Below are positions 18,312 to 28,202 of a stretch of DNA of 64,000 nucleotides, one piece after another. The translations under genes and the position numbers were made by a program. The notes beneath the pieces are model-generated. The model made no database searches. It was not told the DNA's origin and was given only the letters and a program-made list of their open reading frames with translations. The stretch's first letter is position 1. Every line of letters begins with the position of its first letter. The stretch lies in contig NZ_WMDQ01000002.1 in the NCBI RefSeq assembly GCF_009707955.1, positions 434,001-498,000 of the forward strand. Direction: 5' to 3'. This DNA comes from Flavobacterium sp. LC2016-13 (GTDB lineage: Bacteria; Bacteroidota; Bacteroidia; Flavobacteriales; Flavobacteriaceae).

Positions 18312-19556
18312 ATGAAAAAAAATGTTACCCGATTTTTATCACTGGCATTTGCATTCGCCTTTATAGGATGCAGTAGTGATAATGATAAAGCTGATGAAAA
18401 TGCTAATACAATTGGCATTACACTTCAGGAAAAATATGAAACACCAACCTTTACGGTTTTAGATATTACAGCTTCTGATGCTGGTTCAACTGCTAAATAT
18501 GAATGGATTATGATTAAAAATCCAGTCAATCAAGTCACAGATTCTGTTGTTGGAAACACGAAAGATTTACGATTTACGCCTATTTACGCCGGTTCTTATG
18601 AATTTACATTGAATGTAACTGCGGATAATAAAAAAGGATCAAAAAATACTATTGTGAATGTAACGAATGAAGTAACCAACTATAATCCGTACATCACACG
18701 CATTTTTGACTTTGATCCTGCACCGGGAATGTTTGCCAATGATATTTACAAAGATGGCAATTCTAAAGAAGATGTAATGAAAATAGCATTAGGAAGAATC
18801 AATGAAACCAATGTGGGTTATTTATTAGACTTAGGAGGTTTTGGAGGTTCTATTGTTGTTGGTTTTGATCATACGGTTGTTAATGTTTCCGGAGCAAGTG
18901 ATTTTAGAGTTTATGGAGGAGATATTACGAATCCAACAGTACCAAAAGCAAATCCACCGGCACCAGGATTGATTTATGTGGCTTATGATAAAAATAAGAA
19001 CGGAAAACCAGATGCCGATGAGTGGTATGAAATTATAGGAAGTCAGCACGCTAAAGCGAATACAATTAAGAACTTTAAAGTTACTTACCATAAAAAAGCT
19101 GCTGGAGAGCCTTTGGTTACAGGAAGTGCTCTTTTTTTAGATTATGAACACGTTTTTTGCGAAAATAATCAGGGAGAAACATATTACTTGGCAAGACCTA
19201 AATCTAAGAAGGAATTTTATCCTTTGTGGGCAACTCAGACTACAATTAGTTATGAAGGCCTGAAGCTTGATGTCGATTTCGCAGCAGCACGTGCTAATCA
19301 AACAACATTGTGGAATTCGACTCCTCCGGAATGGGGATATGTAAATGCCGTAAATCCAAATATTGATATTGACTGGGCAGTTGATAAAAACGGAAACAAG
19401 GCCAATCTTCCCGGAATAGATTTCATAAAAGTGGTTAACTGTGTGAGCGAACCAATGGGACTTTGCCAGCAACAATCTTCAATGGCAACTGTATTTGCAG
19501 GAGCTGCAGACCTTCATATATTAAAAAAGTACAATCTAAAAAAAGCAAATAATTAA
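18312..19556 (+). CDS. Cell-surface lipoprotein of B12 operon, paralogue 2
   Basis: A 414-residue lipoprotein (lipobox FIGCSSDND) homologous to the preceding gene: GFDHTVVNVSG, YDKNKNGKPDADEWYEIIGSQH, YHKKAAGEP, IDIDWAVDKNGNKANLPGID and FIKVVN. The ~39-base gap keeps it in the operon. Compared with paralogue 1 the PKD-like region is also present. A Cys-containing stretch near the end (VVNCVSEPMGLCQQ) is particular to this copy. Function inferred from context only. Confidence 0.7.
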   Translation: MKKNVTRFLSLAFAFAFIGCSSDNDKADENANTIGITLQEKYETPTFTVLDITASDAGSTAKYEWIMIKNPVNQVTDSVVGNTKDLRFTPIYAGSYEFTLNVTADNKKGSKNTIVNVTNEVTNYNPYITRIFDFDPAPGMFANDIYKDGNSKEDVMKIALGRINETNVGYLLDLGGFGGSIVVGFDHTVVNVSGASDFRVYGGDITNPTVPKANPPAPGLIYVAYDKNKNGKPDADEWYEIIGSQHAKANTIKNFKVTYHKKAAGEPLVTGSALFLDYEHVFCENNQGETYYLARPKSKKEFYPLWATQTTISYEGLKLDVDFAAARANQTTLWNSTPPEWGYVNAVNPNIDIDWAVDKNGNKANLPGIDFIKVVNCVSEPMGLCQQQSSMATVFAGAADLHILKKYNLKKANN

Positions 19557-19560
19557 GACG

Positions 19561-20778
19561 ATGAAAAAGTATTTAAAGTATAGTTTATTTCTAATCGCTT
19601 TTGTTTCTTTTCATGCCTGCAGCAATGACGATTCAAAACAGGAAATAGTTACAGAAGAACCCGTAAAAGATCCAACAATTGCTATAAAATTAGCTTCAGA
19701 GTTTGCCGTACAAAACTATAATGTTACAGAAATAACTCCGGAAGTAACAATTGAAAATGCTAACGGAAAAACGGCATTGTACCAATGGTCAGTTAAAGTT
19801 TCAGGCAAAGATGGTGTTGCAAAAGATTCTGTTATCGGCGATAGCAAAACATTATTGTTTATTACGCCAAAAGCAAATAATTATGTGGTAGATCTTAAAG
19901 TTACAGTAGATAAAATTGTGAAAGAAGCTTCGACTAAAGTTACGGTTTCTGAAACCGGAAAAACTTATACTGCAAAAGCATTAAAACTTATCGATTTTTT
20001 ACCTGCACCAAGCTATAATATTGGAAGTTACACCACAAAAGAAGAATCTCTACAGGAAACTCAAGTAAGTCTAAACGAGGGAGGTGCTGCTTATCTGGGA
20101 ACATTTGGAGGATATATTGTCACTGCTTTTGACCATACCGTTGTTAATGCTTATGGTAAGCGTGATCTTAATGTTTTGATGGCAACCGGAACTGCTACCA
20201 CAAAATATGCTCCTGTAAGTATAGCTGTAGCCTATGATGCAAATAAAAACGGAATAGCAGATGAAAACGAATGGTATGAAATCGCAGGAAGTGAATATTA
20301 TAAATCTACAACGGTTAAGAATTATGAAATTACCTATCACAAACCAAATGCAAGTGCAAGTCCAATAGCGGGAGCTGCAACTTGGCAATACGACACAGCT
20401 TATCTTCCTTGGACAGATAACAAAAACGGATCTGGTACAATTACAAAAACCAATACACGCAGACGAAATAATTATTATCCGGCATGGGTAGGAGATACTT
20501 ATACCTTAAAAGGAACAAAAGTATTTATACCAACAAAGGATGTAAGTGACGGTGCCGGAACAAGTTTTAACGTTGGAACTTTTGAATGGGGTTACGGCGG
20601 AATTAAAGATCCTTCGATAGATATTAGCTGGGCTGTAGACAAAGACGGAAAAAAAGTTCATTTACCGGGAGTAGATTTTGTAAAAGTTTATGTTTCAAGT
20701 TTTGCAGCATTGGGAGCCAACGATCTGCTGACAAGTGTTTTTCAGGAAGTATCAGACTTAAATTTCCCGAAGCAATAA
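19561..20778 (+). CDS. Cell-surface lipoprotein of B12 operon, paralogue 3
   Basis: A 405-residue lipoprotein (lipobox SFHACSNDD) starting four bases after the previous stop. It shares AFDHTVVNAYGKRDLNVL, YDANKNGIADENEWYEIAGSEYY, YHKPNASASP and ISWAVDKDGKKVHLPGVDF with its neighbours. The three copies are clearly diverged rather than recent duplicates. It ends a few tens of bases before the DUF4465 gene. Confidence 0.7.
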   Translation: MKKYLKYSLFLIAFVSFHACSNDDSKQEIVTEEPVKDPTIAIKLASEFAVQNYNVTEITPEVTIENANGKTALYQWSVKVSGKDGVAKDSVIGDSKTLLFITPKANNYVVDLKVTVDKIVKEASTKVTVSETGKTYTAKALKLIDFLPAPSYNIGSYTTKEESLQETQVSLNEGGAAYLGTFGGYIVTAFDHTVVNAYGKRDLNVLMATGTATTKYAPVSIAVAYDANKNGIADENEWYEIAGSEYYKSTTVKNYEITYHKPNASASPIAGAATWQYDTAYLPWTDNKNGSGTITKTNTRRRNNYYPAWVGDTYTLKGTKVFIPTKDVSDGAGTSFNVGTFEWGYGGIKDPSIDISWAVDKDGKKVHLPGVDFVKVYVSSFAALGANDLLTSVFQEVSDLNFPKQ

Positions 20779-20857
20779 ATTTTAATGAACTAATTGGCGA
20801 TAAGAACTATAATTAAAAATGCTTATATATAAATATTAACCTTAAATTTTATAAATC

Positions 20858-21802
20858 ATGAAAAAAGTAGTTTATTTTTTGACATTAGGTTTGATGCTGG
20901 GCTTTTCGTCTTGCAGCAGCGACGATGAAGTTTTAAGTAATGAAACAGTTTCTACACTTAATAACTCAGGTAAAACAGCAAAAATAGCTGTAACAGATCC
21001 TTCTATAGGAACCACTACAACTCTTAATTTAACCAGCGCTTTGTTAAGCAGCGGTACAACAACGACAGGAGGAAAATATTGGGAGAATACGTATGTATCA
21101 AATACAAACTTAACGGTTGATATATTTAAATTTTCGCATACCGCAACATCTTCTGGATACAATTACTGGGACGGATTTATTGTTTCTAATGTAAATGATA
21201 TTACCAATTATGCATCTGGTTCAGGATCTGGCGGATCTGATGGTTGGGTGCCTCATCAGTGGGGAGCTATGGCAGGAAGTGGCTTTGGAACTTCTTCTAC
21301 AATTACGCCGGGAACACCAGGAACAACCGGAGATCCTTATATTGTAGCATATTGGTCAAGTTATTTAGATCCTCAAAATCCGGAAGGAAGTACTTTTAGC
21401 GAATCTAATTTTTCGAACTGGATTAAGATTGGAAATACAGGACTTTATGAAGTTAAAGGTTTAAAAATTAATATTCATCCATGGCCTTATTATGGTTGTC
21501 TTTATGGAGATGGATTCGCAAGAGCATTTACATCCGGAGACCATTTTGAGTTATTAATTTATGGAGTTGATGAAGATGGAGTAATTTCAGAACCTATTAC
21601 ACATTCTTTGGCAAATTATACCGGATCTTCTTTGGTTATGCCAACAGGTTGGGTAAATGTTAATACTACAAATTTGCATAACCTTGGAAATGTAAAATAT
21701 TTAATATTCCAAATGGCTTCAACAGATTCAGATCCTATGTATGGAATAAATACAGCAGCTTATTTTTGTTTGGATAAACTTTCAGTACAACGTACAAACT
21801 AA
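20858..21802 (+). CDS. DUF4465 lipoprotein (BtuH-like candidate)
   Basis: A 314-residue lipoprotein with lipobox LGFSSCSSDD. DUF4465 features are YWENTYVSNTNLTVDIFKF, YWDGFIVSNVND, and LYGDGFARAFTSGDHFEL, with aromatic-rich segments. DUF4465 proteins occur in cobalamin loci of Bacteroides; I recall BtuH as a B12-binding protein of this type, but cannot confirm it from sequence. It is the last gene of the operon, followed by a terminator. Confidence 0.72.
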   Translation: MKKVVYFLTLGLMLGFSSCSSDDEVLSNETVSTLNNSGKTAKIAVTDPSIGTTTTLNLTSALLSSGTTTTGGKYWENTYVSNTNLTVDIFKFSHTATSSGYNYWDGFIVSNVNDITNYASGSGSGGSDGWVPHQWGAMAGSGFGTSSTITPGTPGTTGDPYIVAYWSSYLDPQNPEGSTFSESNFSNWIKIGNTGLYEVKGLKINIHPWPYYGCLYGDGFARAFTSGDHFELLIYGVDEDGVISEPITHSLANYTGSSLVMPTGWVNVNTTNLHNLGNVKYLIFQMASTDSDPMYGINTAAYFCLDKLSVQRTN

Positions 21803-21814
21803 ATCAACAAATAG

Positions 21815-21848
21815 CAAAAGAGCCAATTTAATAATTGGCTCTTTTTTG
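21815..21848 (+). terminator. Terminator of B12 operon
   Basis: AAAAGAGCCAATT pairs with AATTGGCTCTTTTTT over a 4-base loop, ending in T6. A-rich left side may also terminate the convergent hydrolase. Confidence 0.9.
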
Positions 21849-21907
21849 TTTTAATAGAAATGAATAAACATAACTTTATCTTTTTCCTGATTATTTCTAA
21901 TCATAAA

Positions 21908-22864
21908 TTATTTAGGTAGTTTAGAAAGAAATGCAACTATATCTGCACCAATTTCTTTATAATGTGTCTCTAGCGCAAAATGCCCTGTTTTATAAAATTT
22001 AACCGTAGCATTTGGGTTATCTCTTTTGTATGCCTCGGCTCCTGCAGGAAGAAAATAAGGATCCTGATTGCCCCAAACTGCCAGCATCATTGGTTTTTTA
22101 TCTCTAAAATAATCTTGAAATTTAGGGTATAATGCTACATTTGTTCTATAATCTTTTAAAAGATCAAGCTGAATTTCTGCATTTCCTGGACGATCCAAAA
22201 AATGCTGATCTAAAGTATACGTTTCCGGTGCGATAAGCGTAGGGTCAGAAACACCTTCATGATACTGAAACCAAGTTGATTCTTTAGTAACAAATGCCTT
22301 AAGCGCATCTCTGTTGGCTTGCGAAGGATCTTGCCAGTATTTCTGAATAGGATTCCAGCCAGTGCTTAAACCTTCCTCGTATGCATTACCATTTTGAGAT
22401 ATTATACCCGTAATTTTTTCCGGATTTGCAAGTACAAGTCTATAACCGGTTGGCGCACCATAATCAAATACATAAACAGCAAAACGTTTTAAACCAAGCT
22501 GATCGATAAATCCCTGCATCGTATGAGCCAGATTGTCAAAAGTATAATCGAATTTAAGATGATCCGGAGCGTCAGAAAAACCAAAACCAGGCAAATCTGG
22601 TGCAATCACGTGATACTTTTTACTCAGAATAGGAATCAGGTTTCTAAACATGTGCGATGAAGTAGGATATCCATGAAGCAACAATACTGTAGGAGCATCT
22701 TTAGAACCCGCCTCGCGATAAAAAATATTAAGATCGTTGACCTTTATATTGTTATAATGAATTGTCTCAGCTTCAGTTGAAGCTTTTTTTGCTTGCGCAT
22801 TTACGAATATTCCGGGTAGGATTACGATTAGTAATATTGCTACCGATTTAATTATATTTTTCAT
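21908..22864 (-). CDS. Exported alpha/beta hydrolase, epoxide hydrolase/haloalkane dehalogenase type
   Basis: A 318-residue protein with a signal peptide to about residue 24. The mature part has the oxyanion motif HGYPTSS, a nucleophile elbow VFDYGAPTG in which the nucleophile is Asp, as in epoxide hydrolases and dehalogenases, an acid-containing WGNQDPYF and catalytic His in TGHFALETHY. It is divergent from a LysR regulator gene, which probably controls it. Substrate is not predictable; export is unusual for the class but common in this phylum. Confidence 0.87.
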   Translation of the reverse strand: MKNIIKSVAILLIVILPGIFVNAQAKKASTEAETIHYNNIKVNDLNIFYREAGSKDAPTVLLLHGYPTSSHMFRNLIPILSKKYHVIAPDLPGFGFSDAPDHLKFDYTFDNLAHTMQGFIDQLGLKRFAVYVFDYGAPTGYRLVLANPEKITGIISQNGNAYEEGLSTGWNPIQKYWQDPSQANRDALKAFVTKESTWFQYHEGVSDPTLIAPETYTLDQHFLDRPGNAEIQLDLLKDYRTNVALYPKFQDYFRDKKPMMLAVWGNQDPYFLPAGAEAYKRDNPNATVKFYKTGHFALETHYKEIGADIVAFLSKLPK

Positions 22865-22923
22865 GTTATCAATTGTTTAATACAAATTTACATTATACCT
22901 TTGATATTCAAAAACGATATATT

Positions 22924-22940
22924 GTGATGTAATTAATCAC
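22924..22940. promoter_or_regulatory. Possible LysR-type operator
   Basis: GTGAT-N7-ATCAC dyad in the short gap between the divergent hydrolase and LysR genes, the usual place for an autoregulatory LysR box. Only symmetry and position support it. Confidence 0.35.
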
Positions 22941-22953
22941 TAATTATGATGAT

Positions 22954-23862
22954 ATGAATAGTAATGATCTTAAAATATTTGAAGCTGCCGCAACACTAGG
23001 AAGCTTTACTAAAGCTGCGGAGGCGACTTTTACGGTACAATCTAATGTTACGGCCAGAATTAAAAATCTTGAAGAAGAATTTGGAGCTGAGCTTTTTAGA
23101 AGAGTTTCGCGAAAAGTAGTGCTTACCGAAGCTGGAGAAACTCTATTATTATATTCTAAAAAAATAGGACGATTGCTTGACGATGCAAAAAGTGATATTC
23201 AAAGCGTTGAACATATAAACGGAACGATAAGAATTGGATGTATCGAGACGACAATGGCACTTAAAGTTCCTGAAATTATTAGCAGTTTTGGAGAACTTTA
23301 TCCAGCAGTTGAACTTGAATTTCATTCAGAAATGCTCCCAAAATTGATACGAGATGTACTTGACTATAAACTTGATGCAGCGTTTGTTGTCGCTCCAATG
23401 AATATTCCCGGTTTAGAACAGATTGTAGTTCGCGACGAGGAAGTTGTCATAATTGCTGCAGCAAATAATAACAAGCTTACTGATATATTAAAAGAAGATC
23501 CTTTAAAAATAGTTGTTTTTGATCAGGGTTGTTTTTTCAGGGCAAGACTAGAAACGTGGCTTGGTTCAAAAGGAATTCTGCGTTATAAAAGTACTGTACT
23601 TAATTCTATAGAAGGTATTATTAATTTTGTTGAAGCAGGTTTAGGCATTAGCATACTTCCGGCAGAAGTTATAAACCTCTATTACAGCAATCGAAATATA
23701 AAAACTTTTCCCATAAGCAAAGAATTATCTACAATGACCACATTGCTAATTTATAGAAATGATGAAATGCCTTCTAAAGCTTTAAAAGCTTTTTTAGATC
23801 AGTATCGATTAAATGATGAACAAGAAAACAGTAATTATATCCATTCTCCGGCTGCAGAATAA
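22954..23862 (+). CDS. LysR family transcriptional regulator
   Basis: A 302-residue LTTR with N-terminal winged HTH (NDLKIFEAAATLGSFTKAAEATFTVQSNVT, then LEEEFGAELFRR) and a C-terminal effector-binding domain (IRIGCIETTMALKVPEI; LDAAFVVAPM). Divergent to the exported hydrolase gene, which it likely regulates. Its 3' end overlaps the convergent PhyH-type gene by 28 bases. Confidence 0.88.
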   Translation: MNSNDLKIFEAAATLGSFTKAAEATFTVQSNVTARIKNLEEEFGAELFRRVSRKVVLTEAGETLLLYSKKIGRLLDDAKSDIQSVEHINGTIRIGCIETTMALKVPEIISSFGELYPAVELEFHSEMLPKLIRDVLDYKLDAAFVVAPMNIPGLEQIVVRDEEVVIIAAANNNKLTDILKEDPLKIVVFDQGCFFRARLETWLGSKGILRYKSTVLNSIEGIINFVEAGLGISILPAEVINLYYSNRNIKTFPISKELSTMTTLLIYRNDEMPSKALKAFLDQYRLNDEQENSNYIHSPAAE

Positions 23863-24755
23863 TCATTTGGTAAATAGGTTAAATATTGAACCATTCTTGG
23901 GCTTTCACCATTATTAGGACTTGCACAATGAGGTAATCTATTGTCCCATATTATAAAATCGCCAGCATTGCCAATTATAGGTTCCGGTTGTAGTGTTTCA
24001 AGAGCTTTTTTTCTTGGGTTTTCATTTGGTTCAAGATTATTTAGCCAGTCATTTATTTTATTTTGAAATCCCGGAACACAATGAAAAGCACCATCATTTA
24101 TGCCACAATCGGTAAGATAGAGAAGTCCCTGAAGCCCAAATGTAATGGGTAGTTTTAAACTTGTATCCCAATGCAGCGCGCTTCCTAAAAAAATAAAATT
24201 TTTATTTTGAGGCGGATTAAAACTTACTTTATCAATCGTTTTGTAAATTTTGGTTGAATTATAAAGCTGTTCATAGGCTTTTTTTATTCTAGGAGAAAAT
24301 CTGTTTCTATTTAAGGTTTCATGGTCTGAAAAATTAAGCATTAATCCCTTTTGATTTTCGTGTCTTAAATACCAGGTTTCTTTTTTGTTGGGATCCATTT
24401 CTAGGAAATCCCAGATTGCTTTTTGTGTATTCTCGCAATCTTCTTTTGAAATAGCATTTTTTACAATTATGTAGCCATTTTTATTCCAAAATTCAAGATC
24501 TTCTTTTGAAAGAACATCATCTGTAAGATTTTCGAAATCTATTTTGTCGTTTTTCTTTCGGTTATTAATCCAAACTTTAAAATTTTCAAAATCAGGCTTT
24601 TCAGAATATAGAAATTGTAAAGTATCTTCCATACCAATACCAAATTCATATAAGATTTTCATTTCGTTATCCCAATTCTGAATATCTTCTAAAGTAGAAG
24701 TAGTGGAAGGATCTAATGTACGTTTCCATAGTTTTTCAAGAATATTCCAATGCAT
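23835..24755 (-). CDS. Phytanoyl-CoA dioxygenase (PhyH) family protein
   Basis: A 306-residue putative Fe(II)/2-oxoglutarate dioxygenase. FWNKNGYIIVKNAISKEDCENT is the typical PhyH start. The iron ligands are likely the His and Asp of LHWDTSLK and a distal His in DNRLPHCASPNN, with the Arg of SPRMVQYLTY binding 2-oxoglutarate. The N-terminal ~80 residues are an extra helical region. It converges on the LysR gene. Substrate unknown; such proteins act on small molecules or lipids. Confidence 0.83.
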   Translation of the reverse strand: MHWNILEKLWKRTLDPSTTSTLEDIQNWDNEMKILYEFGIGMEDTLQFLYSEKPDFENFKVWINNRKKNDKIDFENLTDDVLSKEDLEFWNKNGYIIVKNAISKEDCENTQKAIWDFLEMDPNKKETWYLRHENQKGLMLNFSDHETLNRNRFSPRIKKAYEQLYNSTKIYKTIDKVSFNPPQNKNFIFLGSALHWDTSLKLPITFGLQGLLYLTDCGINDGAFHCVPGFQNKINDWLNNLEPNENPRKKALETLQPEPIIGNAGDFIIWDNRLPHCASPNNGESPRMVQYLTYLPNDYSAAGEWI

Positions 24756-24995
24756 AGTTTTGAAGTCTTATTTTTCTAAAATATCAAGATTGATTAACTT
24801 TCGTAAGGCACAATAAATTTACAGATCATTTGCTAATAATTTACGGGTAATTATACTTGATTTTATATTTTTCGGGTTATGTAAATTGAGAGCAAATAGT
24901 AATGATTAATTAATATTAAGAATAAAATTGAAATGCTTTTTTTCTTCTATTTGTTAGAATTTAATTTCAGAAAAAATCTAAATCTATTTTCATTT

Positions 24996-25484
24996 ATGAG
25001 AAAAATATTTTTACTACTATTAGCCTTGGTTTTACTCAATTGTAATGATGTTAAAAGGCAGGATAAAGGGATAGAAGTAAGTACAAAAAATAAAGCTGAT
25101 TTAAAACAGTTTAAAAAGCCGGAAATATTCATCGGGCAAAAATCTTCAGAAGATTTTAATTCTTTTTTCAAATCTTTTTCTTCAGACAAGCAATTTAGAG
25201 TGGCTCACATTAAATTTCCTCTTGAGGGATTCAATTCAGATGAAAATGAATATAATTCAAAAAATAAACCTTATCACTGGGAAAAGGAAAACTGGCTTTT
25301 TTATTCAGAGGAAGATTTTGAAAATACGAAAAGTAAAGATGTGATAAAAACAGAAACAATTAAAAAAGATTCTACAATAATTTATAGAATCTATAAAGAA
25401 AATTCTGGATATGACATTCAATATGCTTTTAAAAAAATAGAGAATAAATGGAATCTTATATATTATTCGTATAAAAATTTATAA
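24996..25484 (+). CDS. Small lipoprotein of unknown function
   Basis: Start chosen at 24996 (MRKIFLLLLALVLLNCND), which gives a lipobox at LLNC; the frame opens at 24933 but would bury it. The ~162-residue protein is Lys-rich, with a C-terminal beta-rich part (WNLIYYSYKNL). The NTF2/DUF4348-like length and the motif FFKSFSSDKQFRVAHIKFPLEG suggest a DUF4348-type protein, but I am not sure. It precedes another lipoprotein gene. Confidence 0.6.
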   Translation: MRKIFLLLLALVLLNCNDVKRQDKGIEVSTKNKADLKQFKKPEIFIGQKSSEDFNSFFKSFSSDKQFRVAHIKFPLEGFNSDENEYNSKNKPYHWEKENWLFYSEEDFENTKSKDVIKTETIKKDSTIIYRIYKENSGYDIQYAFKKIENKWNLIYYSYKNL

Positions 25485-25603
25485 GAATATAAAATCAACC
25501 CGCCAGATAAAATATCCCGTAGGGATTATACTTAGATATTTTTTAGAACCAGCCTTATTTACTTAATGGGTAAATTATTAACTTAAATTTATTAATTAAA
25601 AAA

Positions 25604-26152
25604 ATGATATATAAAGCATTAATATTTATCTCAATTTTGATAATTTGTTGTTCAAGTTATCAGAAAGAAAATAAATCAGTTTTTAAAGATGATGATATAA
25701 TTCCTTGGTCAAATAAAAAATTGACCTGGGATGATTTTCAAGGTGTGCCAGATACCACTGAAGCATTTACGAAAGCTCTAACTCATTCTGTAATAAATTT
25801 TAAATATTATAACACTTATACTTATATTATTCAAACTAACTTTATTAAAAGCAAATCATGGACAGTAACTGCTCATAAGCAGACTTTGGATCATGAACAA
25901 TTACATTTTGATATTACAGAACTCTATGCCAGAAAAATTAGAAGATCATTTGATAGCTTAACAGTAAAGAAAAATATTAGTAGTAAAGATTTTAATGAAA
26001 TTTATAATTTAAACATTAAAAAATGTAATTCTTATCAGGATCTTTATGACCATCAGGTTTATGGAAATAATGTTAATCAGCAGAAATGGATCAAAAAGGT
26101 TGGTGCTGAATTATTAAAATTAAAAAAGTACGAATATATTTTAGAAGAATAA
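25604..26152 (+). CDS. DUF922-type putative zinc-protease lipoprotein
   Basis: A 182-residue protein with a lipobox (LIICCSSYQ). The segment LTWDDFQGVPD begins the DUF922 region. TLDHEQLHFDITELYARK holds an HExxH-like motif (HEQLH) expected to bind zinc. DUF922 proteins are predicted zinc-dependent proteases. AT-rich coding and a slightly longer gap from its neighbour. Activity inferred from motif only. Confidence 0.72.
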   Translation: MIYKALIFISILIICCSSYQKENKSVFKDDDIIPWSNKKLTWDDFQGVPDTTEAFTKALTHSVINFKYYNTYTYIIQTNFIKSKSWTVTAHKQTLDHEQLHFDITELYARKIRRSFDSLTVKKNISSKDFNEIYNLNIKKCNSYQDLYDHQVYGNNVNQQKWIKKVGAELLKLKKYEYILEE

Positions 26153-26171
26153 GTTTAAATAAATTAGTTAA

Positions 26172-26211
26172 ACAAAAAATCCCATTTCATAATAGAAATG
26201 GGATTTTTTTA
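26172..26211. terminator. Bidirectional terminator
   Basis: AAAAAATCCCATTTC pairs with GAAATGGGATTTTTTT over a short loop between the DUF922 gene and the convergent large gene. Confidence 0.88.
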
Positions 26212-26230
26212 TGTTGTTAATGAAACTTTT

Positions 26231-27772
26231 TTAATTATCACAAAAATCACCAATTTGCTTTAAATGTCTTTCAGTTTGGTATTTATTAAAGTTATCCCAT
26301 TTTGGAGGAAAACTTGTTTTTTGCCCGCACATAGAATCCAGACAAACATTATTGTCTTTGTACATATCATGTAAAACAGCCAGAATTTTAAAGAAAAATT
26401 CATCTAACATTATAATCGTTTCAAATTCAGCTTTTAGTGCATTATAATTACTGTCTGATGGATTTAATAATTGTAATAAATCTAAAACTTCTTTCTTTTC
26501 TTCTTCATTGATTTCAGTTGCATAACCCATTTTTAAAGTTTTAAAAACTAAGTTATTCCAGGCTTTACTATCATGTCCCCATTGAACATCAGGTAAATTT
26601 AAAGAATGCTCACAAATAAGAATTATAGAAAAAAGAACATCATTTAAATATTCTGCCGGAAATTCATCAAAACTTCTGAATTCAAAACCACTTTGGTACA
26701 TTTTTTCCTGATTAAAATCAAGACCAACTTCAGATAGCATTTCATATTCCATTTCAGCTTCAATCTGATCGCGCCACCAAATGTTTTCCTCTTTTTCAAA
26801 TTTTAGCAATTTTCTAAAATTATCAACATTATAGGTTAAAATTTTACCTTTTGGCATCGCTTTATTGTACGTTCCTACGCCAATATAACGCGACATTGCA
26901 TTTCGCATAGAACCCAGAGTAAATTTTTTGTCTAAACTGTATTTATCACTTATTACGCCCATAATATCAGGACTTCCAAGTGTTGCAATGAAAAAAGGCT
27001 CAAACCACTGCAATAAATAAATAGCGTTGGCATGTGTTTTTTCAAAATCAGTATAATCAACAATTCTGCTGTCCTCCGTTAATGATGGTAAAGTAATATG
27101 AAAATGATACGTTCCGTTATTAAACAAAACCAGGTTTTCCTGATTCGTCATAAACATATTAAGCCCATTGTTGTAATCAGGAAAATTTAGTTTTCCATTC
27201 AATACAGACGATTCGTTGATTTTATCAAGGAATAATTTTTTGGTAGCTTTTAATTCTTTACAAGAATCTGCAATTGTACGGTTTTCAAAATATTTAGTTA
27301 CAAACTCGATAGAATCTCCATCAAAATGTACAGAACCCATTGTTTTATTTCTTTGGGTAATCATACTTTGAATATTATACGGCTGATCTTCAAGGAAAAG
27401 TTCCATGATCGATTTTCCAAGATATTCAGGATTTTCAAGTGGTTGTGCGATCACCTCACCATTTTCTGTATCAACCAATGGTTTTACAGGCGATAATGTT
27501 TTGTGTTGGTAATTAATATCCAGTTTTTCCAGCGAATGACTATTCATCATTCGGCTCACTTTATAATTTTCTTTCAAGCTAAAAGCTTTCTTCAAAATAG
27601 GAGCTAAACTTTCTGGTTTATAGCATTTTCTGTAGTCAATACTATATTTTTCAAAACCAATTTTTTCTTGTATAAACTCACCAGAAACTATTAAGGATTC
27701 TTCAAATTGCATATAGGTTTCGTTTTCTAATCCAATTCCCCAATAATATTTTTTTGTCTGATTGTCTTTCAT
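26231..27772 (-). CDS. Uncharacterised protein resembling carboxylate-amine ligases (glutamate-cysteine ligase-like)
   Basis: A 513-residue cytoplasmic protein that starts WGIGLENETYMQFE, like the opening strand of glutamate-cysteine-ligase/glutamine-synthetase-fold enzymes. It continues with LFNNGTYHFHITLPSL, THANAIYLLQWFEPFFIATLGSPD and MRNAMSRYIGVGTYN, which match catalytic-core patterns of that fold (substrate Arg and acidic metal ligands). The C-terminal ~100 residues are helical. It is probably an ATP-dependent amide- or peptide-bond-forming ligase; the fold assignment is by eye. A cysteine-peptidase-like gene lies upstream on the same strand (28203-28940). Confidence 0.5.
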   Translation of the reverse strand: MKDNQTKKYYWGIGLENETYMQFEESLIVSGEFIQEKIGFEKYSIDYRKCYKPESLAPILKKAFSLKENYKVSRMMNSHSLEKLDINYQHKTLSPVKPLVDTENGEVIAQPLENPEYLGKSIMELFLEDQPYNIQSMITQRNKTMGSVHFDGDSIEFVTKYFENRTIADSCKELKATKKLFLDKINESSVLNGKLNFPDYNNGLNMFMTNQENLVLFNNGTYHFHITLPSLTEDSRIVDYTDFEKTHANAIYLLQWFEPFFIATLGSPDIMGVISDKYSLDKKFTLGSMRNAMSRYIGVGTYNKAMPKGKILTYNVDNFRKLLKFEKEENIWWRDQIEAEMEYEMLSEVGLDFNQEKMYQSGFEFRSFDEFPAEYLNDVLFSIILICEHSLNLPDVQWGHDSKAWNNLVFKTLKMGYATEINEEEKKEVLDLLQLLNPSDSNYNALKAEFETIIMLDEFFFKILAVLHDMYKDNNVCLDSMCGQKTSFPPKWDNFNKYQTERHLKQIGDFCDN

Positions 27773-28202
27773 TTATACTTGCTTTCTTTTTTAAGGTTAT
27801 TATAGTTGTAAAGTCATTATTTTTTTAATCGAAATAGGAACCTAATTAGTTAAAATTAGAGACAGAAAACCTATAACGGATTAAGCATTATCGCCTCCAT
27901 TATAAAAGTTTTTAGTTTACTTTTAAAAATATAGGAATTTATATTTTAGAAATTTTGCACTTGTATCGACTTAATGACAGATTAAAAAGTAAAATTTTAT
28001 ATTGGGGTAATAAAACTACTATTGTTATTAATCTCTTTTATATCAATAATTTAGGCAGAAGAATGGCGCAATCACAATTTTTGACATCCTTATTTTTTCT
28101 AAGTTGCAAAAGTAGTTTATTATTATCGTATTTGCAAGTGCTTAACAAGCTGATAATCAATATTTTTTTTTGAATGTTAGCGCAAATTATTGAATTGTAT
28201 TT
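27773..28202. other. AT-rich gap, no supported gene
   Basis: Lies between two same-strand genes. The only sizeable open frame (plus strand 27955-28173) begins with TTG and looks like random coding. May contain the promoter of the ligase-like gene. Confidence 0.6.

Noticed and set aside
27955..28173. 72-codon plus-strand frame
   Set aside because: Starts with TTG, has random-looking composition and no family; treated as AT-rich spacer.
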